From assembly GCA_002416285.1 (NCBI GenBank), contig DICM01000016.1, forward strand, positions 1 through 33,125: a stretch of DNA of 33,125 nt, in the 5' to 3' direction. Every line of letters starts with the position of its first letter. Positions within the stretch are counted from its first letter, which is position 1. This document shows, piece after piece, positions 22,596-30,277 of this stretch. The notes below the pieces were generated by a model, which worked only from the letters and a program-made list of their open reading frames with translations, did no database searches and was not told the origin of the DNA. This DNA comes from Caryophanales bacterium UBA5026. GTDB lineage: Bacteria; Bacillota_I; Bacilli_A; RF39; UBA660. A program made the translations under genes and the position numbers.

Positions 22596-23542
22596 TCTAG
22601 TTCTTCTAAGAACCTAAAATGATTGTCAATAGAAATTGCTGGAATTCCTCCTATGGACTTGTATTCGAAATAATGACACCATTTTGTTGCCTCCGTTAAA
22701 TTATAGTTCATCATGTTTAATATCTCTTCTGTTGTCATCCCTTGTTTTTCTCTTCTTCTCATTTCTAGTGCCTGCAAATAAGAGATAATATAAATTAATG
22801 ATTCACGAAAATCTGGAAAAGATAAAAAGGCATAGTCATCTAACGCATCTAAAACCAGTATGGCATTATTTCGAATATCATCAACTCGAAAATTATATGA
22901 TTTCATATTCTGTTTCATTTTACTCTCATCTAAATACTGAAGTTCTCTGAAAATAGGATTGGCTTCTCTCGTCAATTGATATGGAGATTCGGTTTTAAGA
23001 CGAATAAAATCCAACACATGTTGTAGCTCATGAATTAAGTCAAACTCTATTTTACTAGCACTCTCATCGAGAATTGTTACAAAATAATCACCAAATAAAG
23101 AAACTATATTGCTTCCATGTTTCAAAGAGGAAGGCACTAGTGGATTTGTTTTTAGGATATGAAGATGTTTATTGTTAGAAAAAAAATAATTATTTAAAAA
23201 TGAACACTGATTTGGATCATATTTTGCAAAAAAATCTATTACATTCTTCTGACATTGTAAATAGTTTTCTTTTTTATAGCTTGGTTCTTGTAAATAAGGA
23301 TTCCTATCTAAGCATTCACACAATTTATAGATATAATTTAAGGACTTGATACTTAAACTACTTTTAAAAGATTTTTTGTTTCTATCGAACAAAAAATCCA
23401 CTATATTTTCGTAATCTACGTTATGTACAATCAAAGTATAATAATAAATAAAGTCCGATAAATTAATTTGATTACAGTCCTTTAATTGTTTTAAATAATC
23501 TATTAGATATTTTTTGTCCAGAGTTGGTCTCTTACGATTCAT
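22571..23542 (-). CDS. Putative zinc metallopeptidase-like protein (HELQH)
   Basis: 323 residues from MNRKRPT (AGGTGATAACT before ATG). DLIHELQHVLDFIR (about 168-181) contains the HExxH zinc motif, and LTREANPIFREL about 20 residues later could give the third ligand (Glu). The rest is helical and rich in Asn, Lys, Leu and Tyr, with no signal peptide or membrane segment, so it would act in the cytoplasm. I do not recognise a named family; the metal site is the only functional clue. Convergent with the FAD/Rieske gene. Confidence 0.6.
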   Translation of the reverse strand: MNRKRPTLDKKYLIDYLKQLKDCNQINLSDFIYYYTLIVHNVDYENIVDFLFDRNKKSFKSSLSIKSLNYIYKLCECLDRNPYLQEPSYKKENYLQCQKNVIDFFAKYDPNQCSFLNNYFFSNNKHLHILKTNPLVPSSLKHGSNIVSLFGDYFVTILDESASKIEFDLIHELQHVLDFIRLKTESPYQLTREANPIFRELQYLDESKMKQNMKSYNFRVDDIRNNAILVLDALDDYAFLSFPDFRESLIYIISYLQALEMRRREKQGMTTEEILNMMNYNLTEATKWCHYFEYKSIGGIPAISIDNHFRFLEELEKDKRFIK

Positions 23543-23591
23543 AGTTATCACCTAGTTACCTATTATAATTATTAATTACAATTTGTAAAGA

Positions 23592-23612
23592 AAAATGAGT
23601 ATTTCTCATTTT
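23592..23612 (-). terminator. Terminator of the GCTD-repeat protein gene
   Basis: AAAATGAG and CTCATTTT pair around a 5-nt loop, followed on the minus strand by TTC. It lies 10 bp past the stop. Confidence 0.6.
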
Positions 23613-23621
23613 AATCATATA

Positions 23622-24266
23622 TTATTTCTTAAACTTTTTAATTAAAAAGTATCCAGCTGTTCCTAAAGTTCCAATTCCAAGAATACCAGCACCAACATCA
23701 CTTGGATTCTGATTCTGTACATTAGCATTATCCTTTTCAGAGTCCCTAATCTCATTAGAAACACTTTTAGTTTCTTTATATTTGCAACTTTGATCATCAA
23801 CATTTGCAGTTTCATTGTAATTTGTTGCTGTTTTATCTGTACATCCAAGTACTTTTTGAACACAACTACCATCATCTTTTTCCGCATTACTATTGTAATT
23901 CTTTGCATTTTGATCAGTACAACCTTTTATATAATAAGTACAATTATTGTCATTTTTATCTGCACTTGGACTATAATTTTTTGCCTCTGGATCAGTGCAG
24001 CCATATATGTAATATGTACAATTTCCATCATTCTTAGTAGCTTGAGAATTATAATTTTTCGCATTCTGGTCAGTACATCCATAAACATACTGAACAACAG
24101 GGGTACATGTACAAGTTGGGCTCAATGTCCCATCATTGCAAATTTGTCTACCACTTGAATTACAACCAGCAACTCCTCCGTGATGAGAACAACACCCACT
24201 TTTAGCTTCTACAGAATAAGGAATTATCATTAATAATATTAAAAAAGTTAAAATTAATTTTTTCAC
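23622..24266 (-). CDS. Surface protein with four 26-residue GCTD repeats and C-terminal membrane anchor
   Basis: 214 residues, GTG start with AGGAGG 8 nt upstream. A signal peptide (KKLILTFLILLMIIPYSVEA) is followed by a Cys-rich segment, SGCCSHHGGVAGCNSSGRQI then CNDGTLSPTCTC (23-54), of the kind seen in small extracellular YHYH/DUF3761-like domains. Four exact-period repeats follow at 63, 89, 115 and 141: G-C-T-D-x-x-A-x-N-Y-N-x-x-A-x-x-D-D-G-x-C. Each has two Cys, probably one disulfide per repeat, and acidic residues that could bind calcium. A polar linker leads to a C-terminal hydrophobic helix and basic KKFKK, so the protein is anchored with its repeats outside. Repeats of this type are best known from Bacteroidota surface proteins. 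Confidence 0.75.
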   Translation of the reverse strand: MKKLILTFLILLMIIPYSVEAKSGCCSHHGGVAGCNSSGRQICNDGTLSPTCTCTPVVQYVYGCTDQNAKNYNSQATKNDGNCTYYIYGCTDPEAKNYSPSADKNDNNCTYYIKGCTDQNAKNYNSNAEKDDGSCVQKVLGCTDKTATNYNETANVDDQSCKYKETKSVSNEIRDSEKDNANVQNQNPSDVGAGILGIGTLGTAGYFLIKKFKK

Positions 24267-24284
24267 AAAAATATCCTCCTAAAC

Positions 24285-24321
24285 AAAAAACTCATATTAA
24301 ACTACCAAAGTCTAATACGAG
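24285..24321 (-). promoter_or_regulatory. Terminator-like hairpin in the leader of the GCTD gene, possible attenuator
   Basis: On the minus strand CTCGTATTA and TAATATGAG (9 bp, one G-U) enclose a 13-nt loop and are followed by six T, only a few bases before the AGGAGG of the surface-protein gene. The upstream nrtR gene already has its own terminator, so this one would stop the surface-protein transcript itself unless the structure is opened. Confidence 0.5.
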
Positions 24322-24336
24322 CCCTTTAATACAATT

Positions 24337-24345
24337 ATTATATCA
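24337..24345 (-). promoter_or_regulatory. Extended -10 promoter of the GCTD gene
   Basis: TGATATAAT on the minus strand fits an extended -10. It would start RNA near 24330, upstream of the leader hairpin. No good -35 is visible. Confidence 0.4.
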
Positions 24346-24392
24346 TAATTCGACAATTCTTTCTGTATTTCTCGTCAAATTATTTCATTAAA

Positions 24393-24414
24393 CAAAAAAA
24401 GAGTTTCCTCTTTT
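24393..24414 (-). terminator. Terminator of nrtR
   Basis: AAAAGAG and CTCTTTT pair around a 4-nt loop and are followed by more T on the minus strand. It overlaps the nrtR stop codon. Confidence 0.7.
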
Positions 24415-25228
24415 AATGTTTCTTGTATTTAAATAGTACAGATGGTCTATGTCCGCCACCAGTTTCAATTTTATTTGTTTTTTCTACTTTATCAGCAATA
24501 ATTCTTCTAAAAGCTGGATCTAATAATTTTTTATTTAAAATTACTTCATATACTTGTTGTAGATCGCCTAAAGTAAAATATTCTGGCATCATATTAAAGA
24601 CAATGTCTGTATACTCCACTTTATTTTTTAAACGTTCTAATCCTGATAATATTACAAGTGGATGATCAAATGCTAAAGAATCATTTTCTAAAACCTCAAA
24701 TTGATAACGATCTGTAGTCTTTTCTTTTAGTACCTTTTTAATTTTAAATTTAATTGTTACTGTCCCATTATCTAAAATTACATCAACAATATTATTCTCC
24801 TCAAATAAAGTAACATCAAACCAAGATGCTTCCTCTTTTAATTTGCCATCTAATTTATTTTTATCAATTAAAGCCATATAAGAAGCTGAAACAATTCTCA
24901 TTCTAGGGTCTCTATTTACATCACCAAAGGTATATAATTGTTCTAAGTAAATATTCTTTAAATTAGTTTCTCGCTCTAAGATACGAACTGGACAATCCTC
25001 TAAATTTTCATGGATATCTAAAAATCCTCCTGGTAGACACCACTTATCTTTAAATGGATAATCATTTCTTTTTACAAGTAAAATACTCATATTCTTTTTA
25101 CTTTTTTTGCGATAGTTTTCCTGTTGCTCTGTTGATACAGAAATAACTAAAATATCCGTTGTCATCGACAATTTTTCGAATTGTGACGAATCATAATGTT
25201 TTAAAAATTCCTCTTCTGTTTGATACAT
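24413..25228 (-). CDS. nrtR: NrtR-type transcriptional regulator of NAD metabolism (Nudix-like domain plus winged helix)
   Basis: 271 residues. An N-terminal Nudix-like domain (about 22-165) carries a decayed Nudix box at 67-90 (GGFLDIHENLEDCP, then VRILERETNL): the R-E-U-x-E-E-x-G core reads R-I-L-E-R-E-T-N, so two Glu and the Gly are lost. A C-terminal winged helix (about 200-268; EYFTLGDLQQVYEVIL then DPAFRRIIADKV and GGGHRPSVLFKY) is the hallmark of NrtR. NrtR proteins use the dead Nudix domain to sense ADP-ribose or related NAD products and repress NAD genes. It sits just beyond the NAD operon terminator. Its -10 box lies inside a palindrome like that at pncA, which points to autoregulation. 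Start: AAGGAG, 8 nt. Confidence 0.88.
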   Translation of the reverse strand: MYQTEEEFLKHYDSSQFEKLSMTTDILVISVSTEQQENYRKKSKKNMSILLVKRNDYPFKDKWCLPGGFLDIHENLEDCPVRILERETNLKNIYLEQLYTFGDVNRDPRMRIVSASYMALIDKNKLDGKLKEEASWFDVTLFEENNIVDVILDNGTVTIKFKIKKVLKEKTTDRYQFEVLENDSLAFDHPLVILSGLERLKNKVEYTDIVFNMMPEYFTLGDLQQVYEVILNKKLLDPAFRRIIADKVEKTNKIETGGGHRPSVLFKYKKH

Positions 25229-25291
25229 ATTAAAATCTCCTTACTTTTTTCTAAAAATTTAAAAGCGAACATATCTTATATTGTAATTTCT

Positions 25292-25336
25292 TCTTACTAA
25301 CAATTTAATTATAACAAACATTAACGAAAAAGTCAT
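25292..25336 (-). promoter_or_regulatory. nrtR promoter with candidate NrtR operator
   Basis: A -10 TATAAT at 25313-25308 lies 17 bp from ATGACT (-35, 25336-25331). The palindrome at 25292-25316 (TGTTATAAT-N7-TTAGTAAGA on the minus strand) matches the pncA operator in 14 of 18 half-site positions with the same 7-bp spacer and covers the -10. Confidence 0.55.
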
Positions 25337-25352
25337 AAAAATATGACTTTTT
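25327..25352. terminator. Terminator of the NAD operon
   Basis: A perfect 11-bp stem (AAAAAGTCATA / TATGACTTTTT) with an AAAA loop lies 20 bp past nadD. Its left arm also holds the -35 of nrtR. Confidence 0.85.
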
Positions 25353-25372
25353 ACTAAAATTTGGAATGATAT

Positions 25373-25954
25373 CTAATAAATTTGATTTTCCTTTATATAA
25401 TTGAGAACATGATTGTCTAACTTTGATTTTAATAAAGAAAAATTGTTTTTTCTTATTTCTTCCCGAATTTCTGTAGATGATAATAACGAATACGATATTT
25501 CGGCAAACAATATATTTTTTTCATATAGACGATACTTTCCTAGTAACTTTATAATATTATCATAATTTCTTTTAACCACCAATAATTGATAATTTTTTAG
25601 AATGTACTGATAATTTTTCCAACTATCTAATTCCTCTAAGTTATCACTTCCACAAATAAAGAAAATAGAATCATTTGGATATAACGTTTTAAAATAATCT
25701 AATAATTGATAGGTATAGGTTGTTCCATGTTTTAATTCATAGTCACTGATTTCAACATAATCTTCCCCTTCAAACATAAGTTTCAACATATTAGTACGTG
25801 CTACACAATCAATTAAATCCTGCTTTTTATATTGATCTCCTGCAGGAACAACAATTACTTTGTCAACATATTTTTTATCAAGCAACTCTAAAACAATTTT
25901 TTTGTGCATATTATGAGGTGGATTAAAACTTCCTCCAAAAACACCTATTTTCAC
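25373..25954 (-). CDS. nadD: Nicotinate-nucleotide adenylyltransferase
   Basis: 193 residues. NadD joins nicotinate mononucleotide and ATP to give nicotinate adenine dinucleotide. The nucleotidyl-transfer motif GVFGGSFNPPHNMH (residues 4-17) keeps both histidines of (H/T)xGH in the form H-N-M-H. SSTEIREEIRKN near 162-173 is the ISSTxIR motif, and FFICGSDNLEELDSW is the substrate strand of NadD. I start at a GTG that overlaps the radical SAM stop as GTGA, with AAGGAG 8 nt before; an in-frame GTG three codons upstream is too close to that site. Last gene of the seven-gene NAD operon. Confidence 0.9.
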   Translation of the reverse strand: MKIGVFGGSFNPPHNMHKKIVLELLDKKYVDKVIVVPAGDQYKKQDLIDCVARTNMLKLMFEGEDYVEISDYELKHGTTYTYQLLDYFKTLYPNDSIFFICGSDNLEELDSWKNYQYILKNYQLLVVKRNYDNIIKLLGKYRLYEKNILFAEISYSLLSSTEIREEIRKNNFSLLKSKLDNHVLNYIKENQIY

Positions 25955-26661
25955 ATTATACACTCCTTACTATTCCAGTCATCATATAAATTTCCATCTT
26001 CTCTAAAAATCATATATCGATCAGTGGCATCCATGCAATTTCCATCATAACGAACAGATAAGATTCCATTATATTTTTGAATTTCATTTATTAGAGAGAT
26101 AGTGGTTTGAGTATTTACTCTGTGATTTGTTATCCAGTTATCTAATTCTTTATTCATACCTTCACTATCATGCAAATACTTAAATGTGAGTTGACTAACA
26201 TTATTTGGAATTTTATTGATGATATCAATTAAACTTTTATTATTAAAACTATCCGTTAAAATGATAACATAACGATTTATAACATTACTTATTTTAATTT
26301 TTTCTAAAAAAGAAAAGTCACTAATGCTATAAGCCACTACATCTAGTTGATCGTAAAGATCCATTTTCTTATAATATCTCGTTTGTAATTCCACATTAAT
26401 ATCACTGCGATAAGTTCGTACAAGATCGATGATATCCTGTACACATTCTGGATTTTGCATCGGTTCATTGGTACCGGTTATCACTATATTTTTTAAATCA
26501 TTATATTGATTCAATATTTGAATGAGATTATTTTTCCATAAATCATAGTTGTCTTTATAATTATTCGTAAAAGAATTATTATGCTCATGACTCTTAGAGA
26601 TACAAAAAGGACAATTAAACATACATTTACGAGCTGGTGTTAATATTTGTAGACTTTTCAT
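25951..26661 (-). CDS. Radical SAM protein embedded in the NAD operon
   Basis: 236 residues. The cluster motif C13-x3-C17-x2-C20 (ARKCMFNCPFC) is at the extreme N-terminus. NIVITGTNEPMQNPE (about 58-72) is the strand that contacts SAM in GGE-like position, followed by alternating strands and helices of a short TIM barrel. There is no second Fe-S cluster motif and no SPASM domain, so it is a minimal radical SAM enzyme. It overlaps prs by 35 bp and nadD by 4 bp, so it is translated with NAD biosynthesis genes. Substrate unknown; a role in making, repairing or altering a nicotinamide-type metabolite or a tRNA/peptide is open. Start: AAGGAAGTG, 6 nt. Confidence 0.82.
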   Translation of the reverse strand: MKSLQILTPARKCMFNCPFCISKSHEHNNSFTNNYKDNYDLWKNNLIQILNQYNDLKNIVITGTNEPMQNPECVQDIIDLVRTYRSDINVELQTRYYKKMDLYDQLDVVAYSISDFSFLEKIKISNVINRYVIILTDSFNNKSLIDIINKIPNNVSQLTFKYLHDSEGMNKELDNWITNHRVNTQTTISLINEIQKYNGILSVRYDGNCMDATDRYMIFREDGNLYDDWNSKECIM

Positions 26662-27736
26662 AAATCACTTCCTTAATTCTTTTTAAAAGTTTCTCTTTAC
26701 TATGATGTAATGGTTTTAAAGATTCACGACGGTGAAGAGAATGAATAATTTCTGCAACATAATAAGAGCAATCAACTTCTTCATACCATGTTTCATTTTT
26801 AAATTCTTTGGGAACATAAGATAAATTTGTTGAGTATAGTTTATCAAAATAACCGTTTACGAAAGCTTTATTAAATTTATTCGTTCCTTCTGTTAGTAAA
26901 GCAAAAGTAGCGACTAAATAAACTTTGTTCGCACCTCGCGTCTTTAATTCGGCTGCGACATCGATCATAGAACTACCGGTTGCTATCATATCATCGACAA
27001 CAATGATATTTTTATCTTTTACATCACTTCCCATGTAGACATGTTCTACAATTGGATTTTTACCATTGATAACTTTACTTAAATCTCTTCTTTTATAAAA
27101 TACACCAACATCAGAGTTCAGCATTTCTGCATAGTATCTCGCTCTTTCCATAGCACCCATATCTGGACTTACTACCATGATATTTTTTAAACATTCTGAA
27201 TCCTTTTCTAGCAAAGTATTTAAGATTTCATGAGTTGGATAAAAATTATCGAAAGGAAGATTTGGAATAGCGTTTGATACATTCGGATCATGAGCATCGA
27301 AGGTGACGATTTCTTTTACCCCTAATTTTTCTAATTCTTGTAGTGCTATCGCACAGTCTAAAGATTCACTACCTCTTCGTTTATGCTGTCTTGCCTGATA
27401 TAAAAGAGGCATTACTAAATTAATATTTCCAGCATGACCACTAGTAGCTGAAATTACTCTTTTAATATCCTGAAAATGTTCATCGGGACTCATATAATGC
27501 GTTCTACCATGCATTTCATAAGAAATGGAATAATTACCAACATCGGATAAGATATATATGTCTTTATCTCTCACGCTGTCTTCTAATCTCACTTTCCCCT
27601 CTCCATTGGAAAACCTGCTGCTTGAAACATTCAAAATATAGTTTTTATCTCCATTTAGTTTTTTTAAATGTTCGTTAATCTTATTTCCTAATTCCTTTGC
27701 ATTTTCCATTACAATAATTTTTAAATCTTTCTCCAT
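26627..27736 (-). CDS. prs: Ribose-phosphate pyrophosphokinase-like protein (PRPP synthetase)
   Basis: 369 residues from MEKDLK (TAGGAGG, 7 nt). The PRPP-binding loop IVVDDMIATGSSMI is at 245-258. Upstream are TFDAHDPN (145-152) and SRFSNGEGKVR (40-50), equivalent to the ATP/pyrophosphate loops of PRPP synthetases, and QARQHKRRGSES (114-125) to the flexible loop. It is about 50 residues longer than the usual 310-320 residue enzyme, with an insert near 66-90 and a longer C-terminus, so it is a divergent, possibly dedicated copy. It makes PRPP from ribose 5-phosphate and ATP, the co-substrate of PncB encoded in the same operon. 11 bp after nadE. Confidence 0.82.
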   Translation of the reverse strand: MEKDLKIIVMENAKELGNKINEHLKKLNGDKNYILNVSSSRFSNGEGKVRLEDSVRDKDIYILSDVGNYSISYEMHGRTHYMSPDEHFQDIKRVISATSGHAGNINLVMPLLYQARQHKRRGSESLDCAIALQELEKLGVKEIVTFDAHDPNVSNAIPNLPFDNFYPTHEILNTLLEKDSECLKNIMVVSPDMGAMERARYYAEMLNSDVGVFYKRRDLSKVINGKNPIVEHVYMGSDVKDKNIIVVDDMIATGSSMIDVAAELKTRGANKVYLVATFALLTEGTNKFNKAFVNGYFDKLYSTNLSYVPKEFKNETWYEEVDCSYYVAEIIHSLHRRESLKPLHHSKEKLLKRIKEVIYEKSTNINTSS

Positions 27737-27747
27737 AAAATTTCCTC

Positions 27748-29670
27748 CTACATATTTTTTAATTTTTTTATCCAAATTCCCGCATCTGCATCACTTGGCA
27801 TTCTTAAATCTCCTCTTGGACTCAAACTAATCGTTCCTACTTTTGGCCCATCAGGCAGACAACTTCTTTTAAATTGTTGGTTAAAGAATCTTTGTATAAA
27901 TATAATTAACCATTTTTTGATTTCCTCTTTACTAAACTTATTAGAAAAAGTATGAAGTGCTAATAAGTAAACTTTTTCTGGTGTGGCTCCATATCTTAAA
28001 AAATGATATAAAAAGAAATCATGTAATACATATGGTCCCACTGTATTTTCTGTCTCTTGTACAATATTTCCATATTGATCAGGCGGTAATAGTTCTGGAC
28101 TAATTGGTGTATTTAAAATATCGTAAAGAGTATTATTATTTTTATTATTTTTTGCTATCCACTCTACTAAATGGCGTACTAGTGTTTTTGGAATACTACT
28201 ATTGACAGCATACATGCTCATATGATCTCCGTTATAAGTACACCATCCTAAAGCTAGTTCTGATAAGTCACCTGTTCCAATTACTAATCCATCTTCTTTG
28301 TTCGCTAGATCCATTAAAATTTGTGTTCGCTCTCTTGCTTGACTATTCTCATAAGCAATACTTCGGTCAGATTTATCCAATCCGATATCTTTCATATGAA
28401 CTAAACAAGCTTCTTTAATACTAATTTCTTTTAAAGTTGCTCCATATTCTTTTACCAACTTACAAGCATTTTGATAAGTTCTATCCGTAGTGCCAAAACC
28501 CGGCATCGTAACAGCAACGATGTTATCGTTTGAAATACCTAATCTTTTATATGCCTCTATCACTACTAGAAAGGCTAAAGTAGAATCTAACCCTCCACTA
28601 ATTCCAATCACGGTTTTTTTTATATTGGTATGCAGTAATCTTTTCGCAAGTCCCGTTGCTTGTATCGTTAAAATTTCTTCACAACGTTCATCTCTTTTTA
28701 AATCATCTGTTGGGACAAAGGGATATTCTTCATATTGTCTTTTTAAAGAAAAGATATTATCTTTAACTGAAATGTTAATATAACGATAATCTTCTTTTGT
28801 ATTTACTCCCATATAACTGATATCGCGAGTACGATAATTGATTATCTTTTTTATATCAATATCGGAATAAATAAGATTACTATCAAAGTTAAAACGTTTG
28901 TTTTCTTCTAATATACTTCCATATTCACTAATCATTGCGTGTCCACCAAAAACTAAATCAGTAGTCGATTCATTTGCTCCACTAGAAGCATAGATATAGG
29001 CAGATATTGTTTTTGAAGACTGACCATTCACTAAATTTTTCCGATATTGATACTTTCCAATTACTTCATTACTTGCTGATAAGTTAAATATTATCGTTGC
29101 TCCATTCAAGCAATGTCTAATACTTGGTGGGTTGGGTGCCCATAAATCTTCACAAATCTCAATGGCAAAGCGAATATCCTGATTCTCACTATCTTGAAAA
29201 ATAAGGTTGGTTCCTAGTGGAACTTCCTCACCATTTAACACAATTGTGTCTTTTTTACAATTGATACTGGATGCGAACCAACGTCTCTCATAAAATTCTC
29301 CATAATTGGGAATATAAGTCTTTGGTATTACACCAAGAATCTTTCCTTTCTGTAGAACAACCGCTGTATTAAACAATTGATTCTCTGTTCGAATTGGCAT
29401 TCCGATTATACTGATAATATCTAAAGCTTTTGTTGATTTTTGTATCTTTTTTAATCCTTCTAAACTTTCTTCTATTAAAATATCCTGGTGAAACAAATCA
29501 GCGCAAGTATACCCGGTTAAGGATAATTCTGGAGTAGTTACAATAGAAATCCCAAGTTCACTTGCTTTTTTTATTTCTTTCACAATTTCGTTGGTATTAA
29601 AAGATATATTAGCCACCTTTAATTTTGGAATAATTGCTCCAACTCTTACAAATCCATGTTCTTTATACAT
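27748..29670 (-). CDS. nadE: Glutamine-dependent NAD synthetase
   Basis: 640 residues. The N-terminal nitrilase-type glutaminase has its triad at E48 (PELSLTGY), K117 (IPKTYIPNYGEFYERRWF) and C173 (AIEICEDLW). The C-terminal synthetase has the PP-loop IGISGGLDSTLA (355-366), and further on GTGDLSELALGW and DQYG...VGPY typical of NadE. It amidates nicotinate adenine dinucleotide to NAD using ammonia tunnelled from glutamine; this is the last step of the pathway. Full length and no missing residues. Start: AAGGAGATAAC before ATG; 4 bp after the Nudix gene. Confidence 0.95.
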   Translation of the reverse strand: MYKEHGFVRVGAIIPKLKVANISFNTNEIVKEIKKASELGISIVTTPELSLTGYTCADLFHQDILIEESLEGLKKIQKSTKALDIISIIGMPIRTENQLFNTAVVLQKGKILGVIPKTYIPNYGEFYERRWFASSINCKKDTIVLNGEEVPLGTNLIFQDSENQDIRFAIEICEDLWAPNPPSIRHCLNGATIIFNLSASNEVIGKYQYRKNLVNGQSSKTISAYIYASSGANESTTDLVFGGHAMISEYGSILEENKRFNFDSNLIYSDIDIKKIINYRTRDISYMGVNTKEDYRYINISVKDNIFSLKRQYEEYPFVPTDDLKRDERCEEILTIQATGLAKRLLHTNIKKTVIGISGGLDSTLAFLVVIEAYKRLGISNDNIVAVTMPGFGTTDRTYQNACKLVKEYGATLKEISIKEACLVHMKDIGLDKSDRSIAYENSQARERTQILMDLANKEDGLVIGTGDLSELALGWCTYNGDHMSMYAVNSSIPKTLVRHLVEWIAKNNKNNNTLYDILNTPISPELLPPDQYGNIVQETENTVGPYVLHDFFLYHFLRYGATPEKVYLLALHTFSNKFSKEEIKKWLIIFIQRFFNQQFKRSCLPDGPKVGTISLSPRGDLRMPSDADAGIWIKKLKNM

Positions 29671-29674
29671 AATG

Positions 29675-30277
29675 TTATCTCCTTACTAATTGTTTTGATT
29701 TTTCTAAAGTGATTATGGAATTCGCATCGTTAATATATCCGAGTTCCATTAATTCTAATGCTTCCTCAAAGGTGCATTCAAAATATTTTATATATTCATC
29801 TGGATCTAAACTTTGTGAATAGTTCTTTTCACAGCTCAAAGCTAGAAAGCTATAATTTTTCGCTCCTGAACAGCCTTGATCTTGATAATAGGAAGTAAGT
29901 AATTTTATATTACTACTGATATACCCTGTTTCTTCTTTTAGCTCTCTTGCTGCTGCGATAATTGGTAATTCATTTTTTTCAATATATCCAGCAGGAAGTT
30001 CAATACCAACCGTTCTATCAGTAAAAACTCTTGGTTGCACTACCAGCACTGTATTATGTTCTTTTGTAATCGGTAATATAATTGCTGCATTCCCATCTTT
30101 TTTATTCTTTAATAACCGTTCTCTTTTTATCGTGCAATTATTAGTTAATGTAGAAAGATAGGTTGTTGCTGTTAGAAAAGCAGGAATTTGTTCTGTTTTT
30201 TCTAATTTAATTGTTTTCAATTCTTTGATATATTGATGTAATTCTTCTAATTTTTCTTTTCTCATCTTACCATTCAC
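29675..30277 (-). CDS. Nudix hydrolase, ADP-ribose pyrophosphatase type
   Basis: 200 residues, GTG start overlapping the pncB stop as GTGA. The Nudix box is perfect: G97-x5-E103-x7-R111-E-L-x-E115-E116-x-G118, preceded by ELPAGY, the pattern of ADP-ribose pyrophosphatases (NudF type). It should cleave ADP-ribose to AMP and ribose 5-phosphate, recycling NAD breakdown products and possibly lowering the ADP-ribose that NrtR senses. Ribose 5-phosphate could feed the PRPP synthetase of the same operon. Exact substrate is inferred. Confidence 0.85.
   Translation of the reverse strand: MNGKMRKEKLEELHQYIKELKTIKLEKTEQIPAFLTATTYLSTLTNNCTIKRERLLKNKKDGNAAIILPITKEHNTVLVVQPRVFTDRTVGIELPAGYIEKNELPIIAAARELKEETGYISSNIKLLTSYYQDQGCSGAKNYSFLALSCEKNYSQSLDPDEYIKYFECTFEEALELMELGYINDANSIITLEKSKQLVRR

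Noticed and set aside
21110..23542. Mycoplasma-type code with TGA as tryptophan
   Set aside because: TGA ends the FAD/Rieske gene exactly where a convergent gene and a shared terminator begin, and tryptophans elsewhere are TGG.
23663..24158. Three overlapping frames on both strands across the GCTD gene
   Set aside because: They are frame shadows of the regular repeat and lack start signals; only the 214-residue frame has a signal peptide, repeats and anchor.
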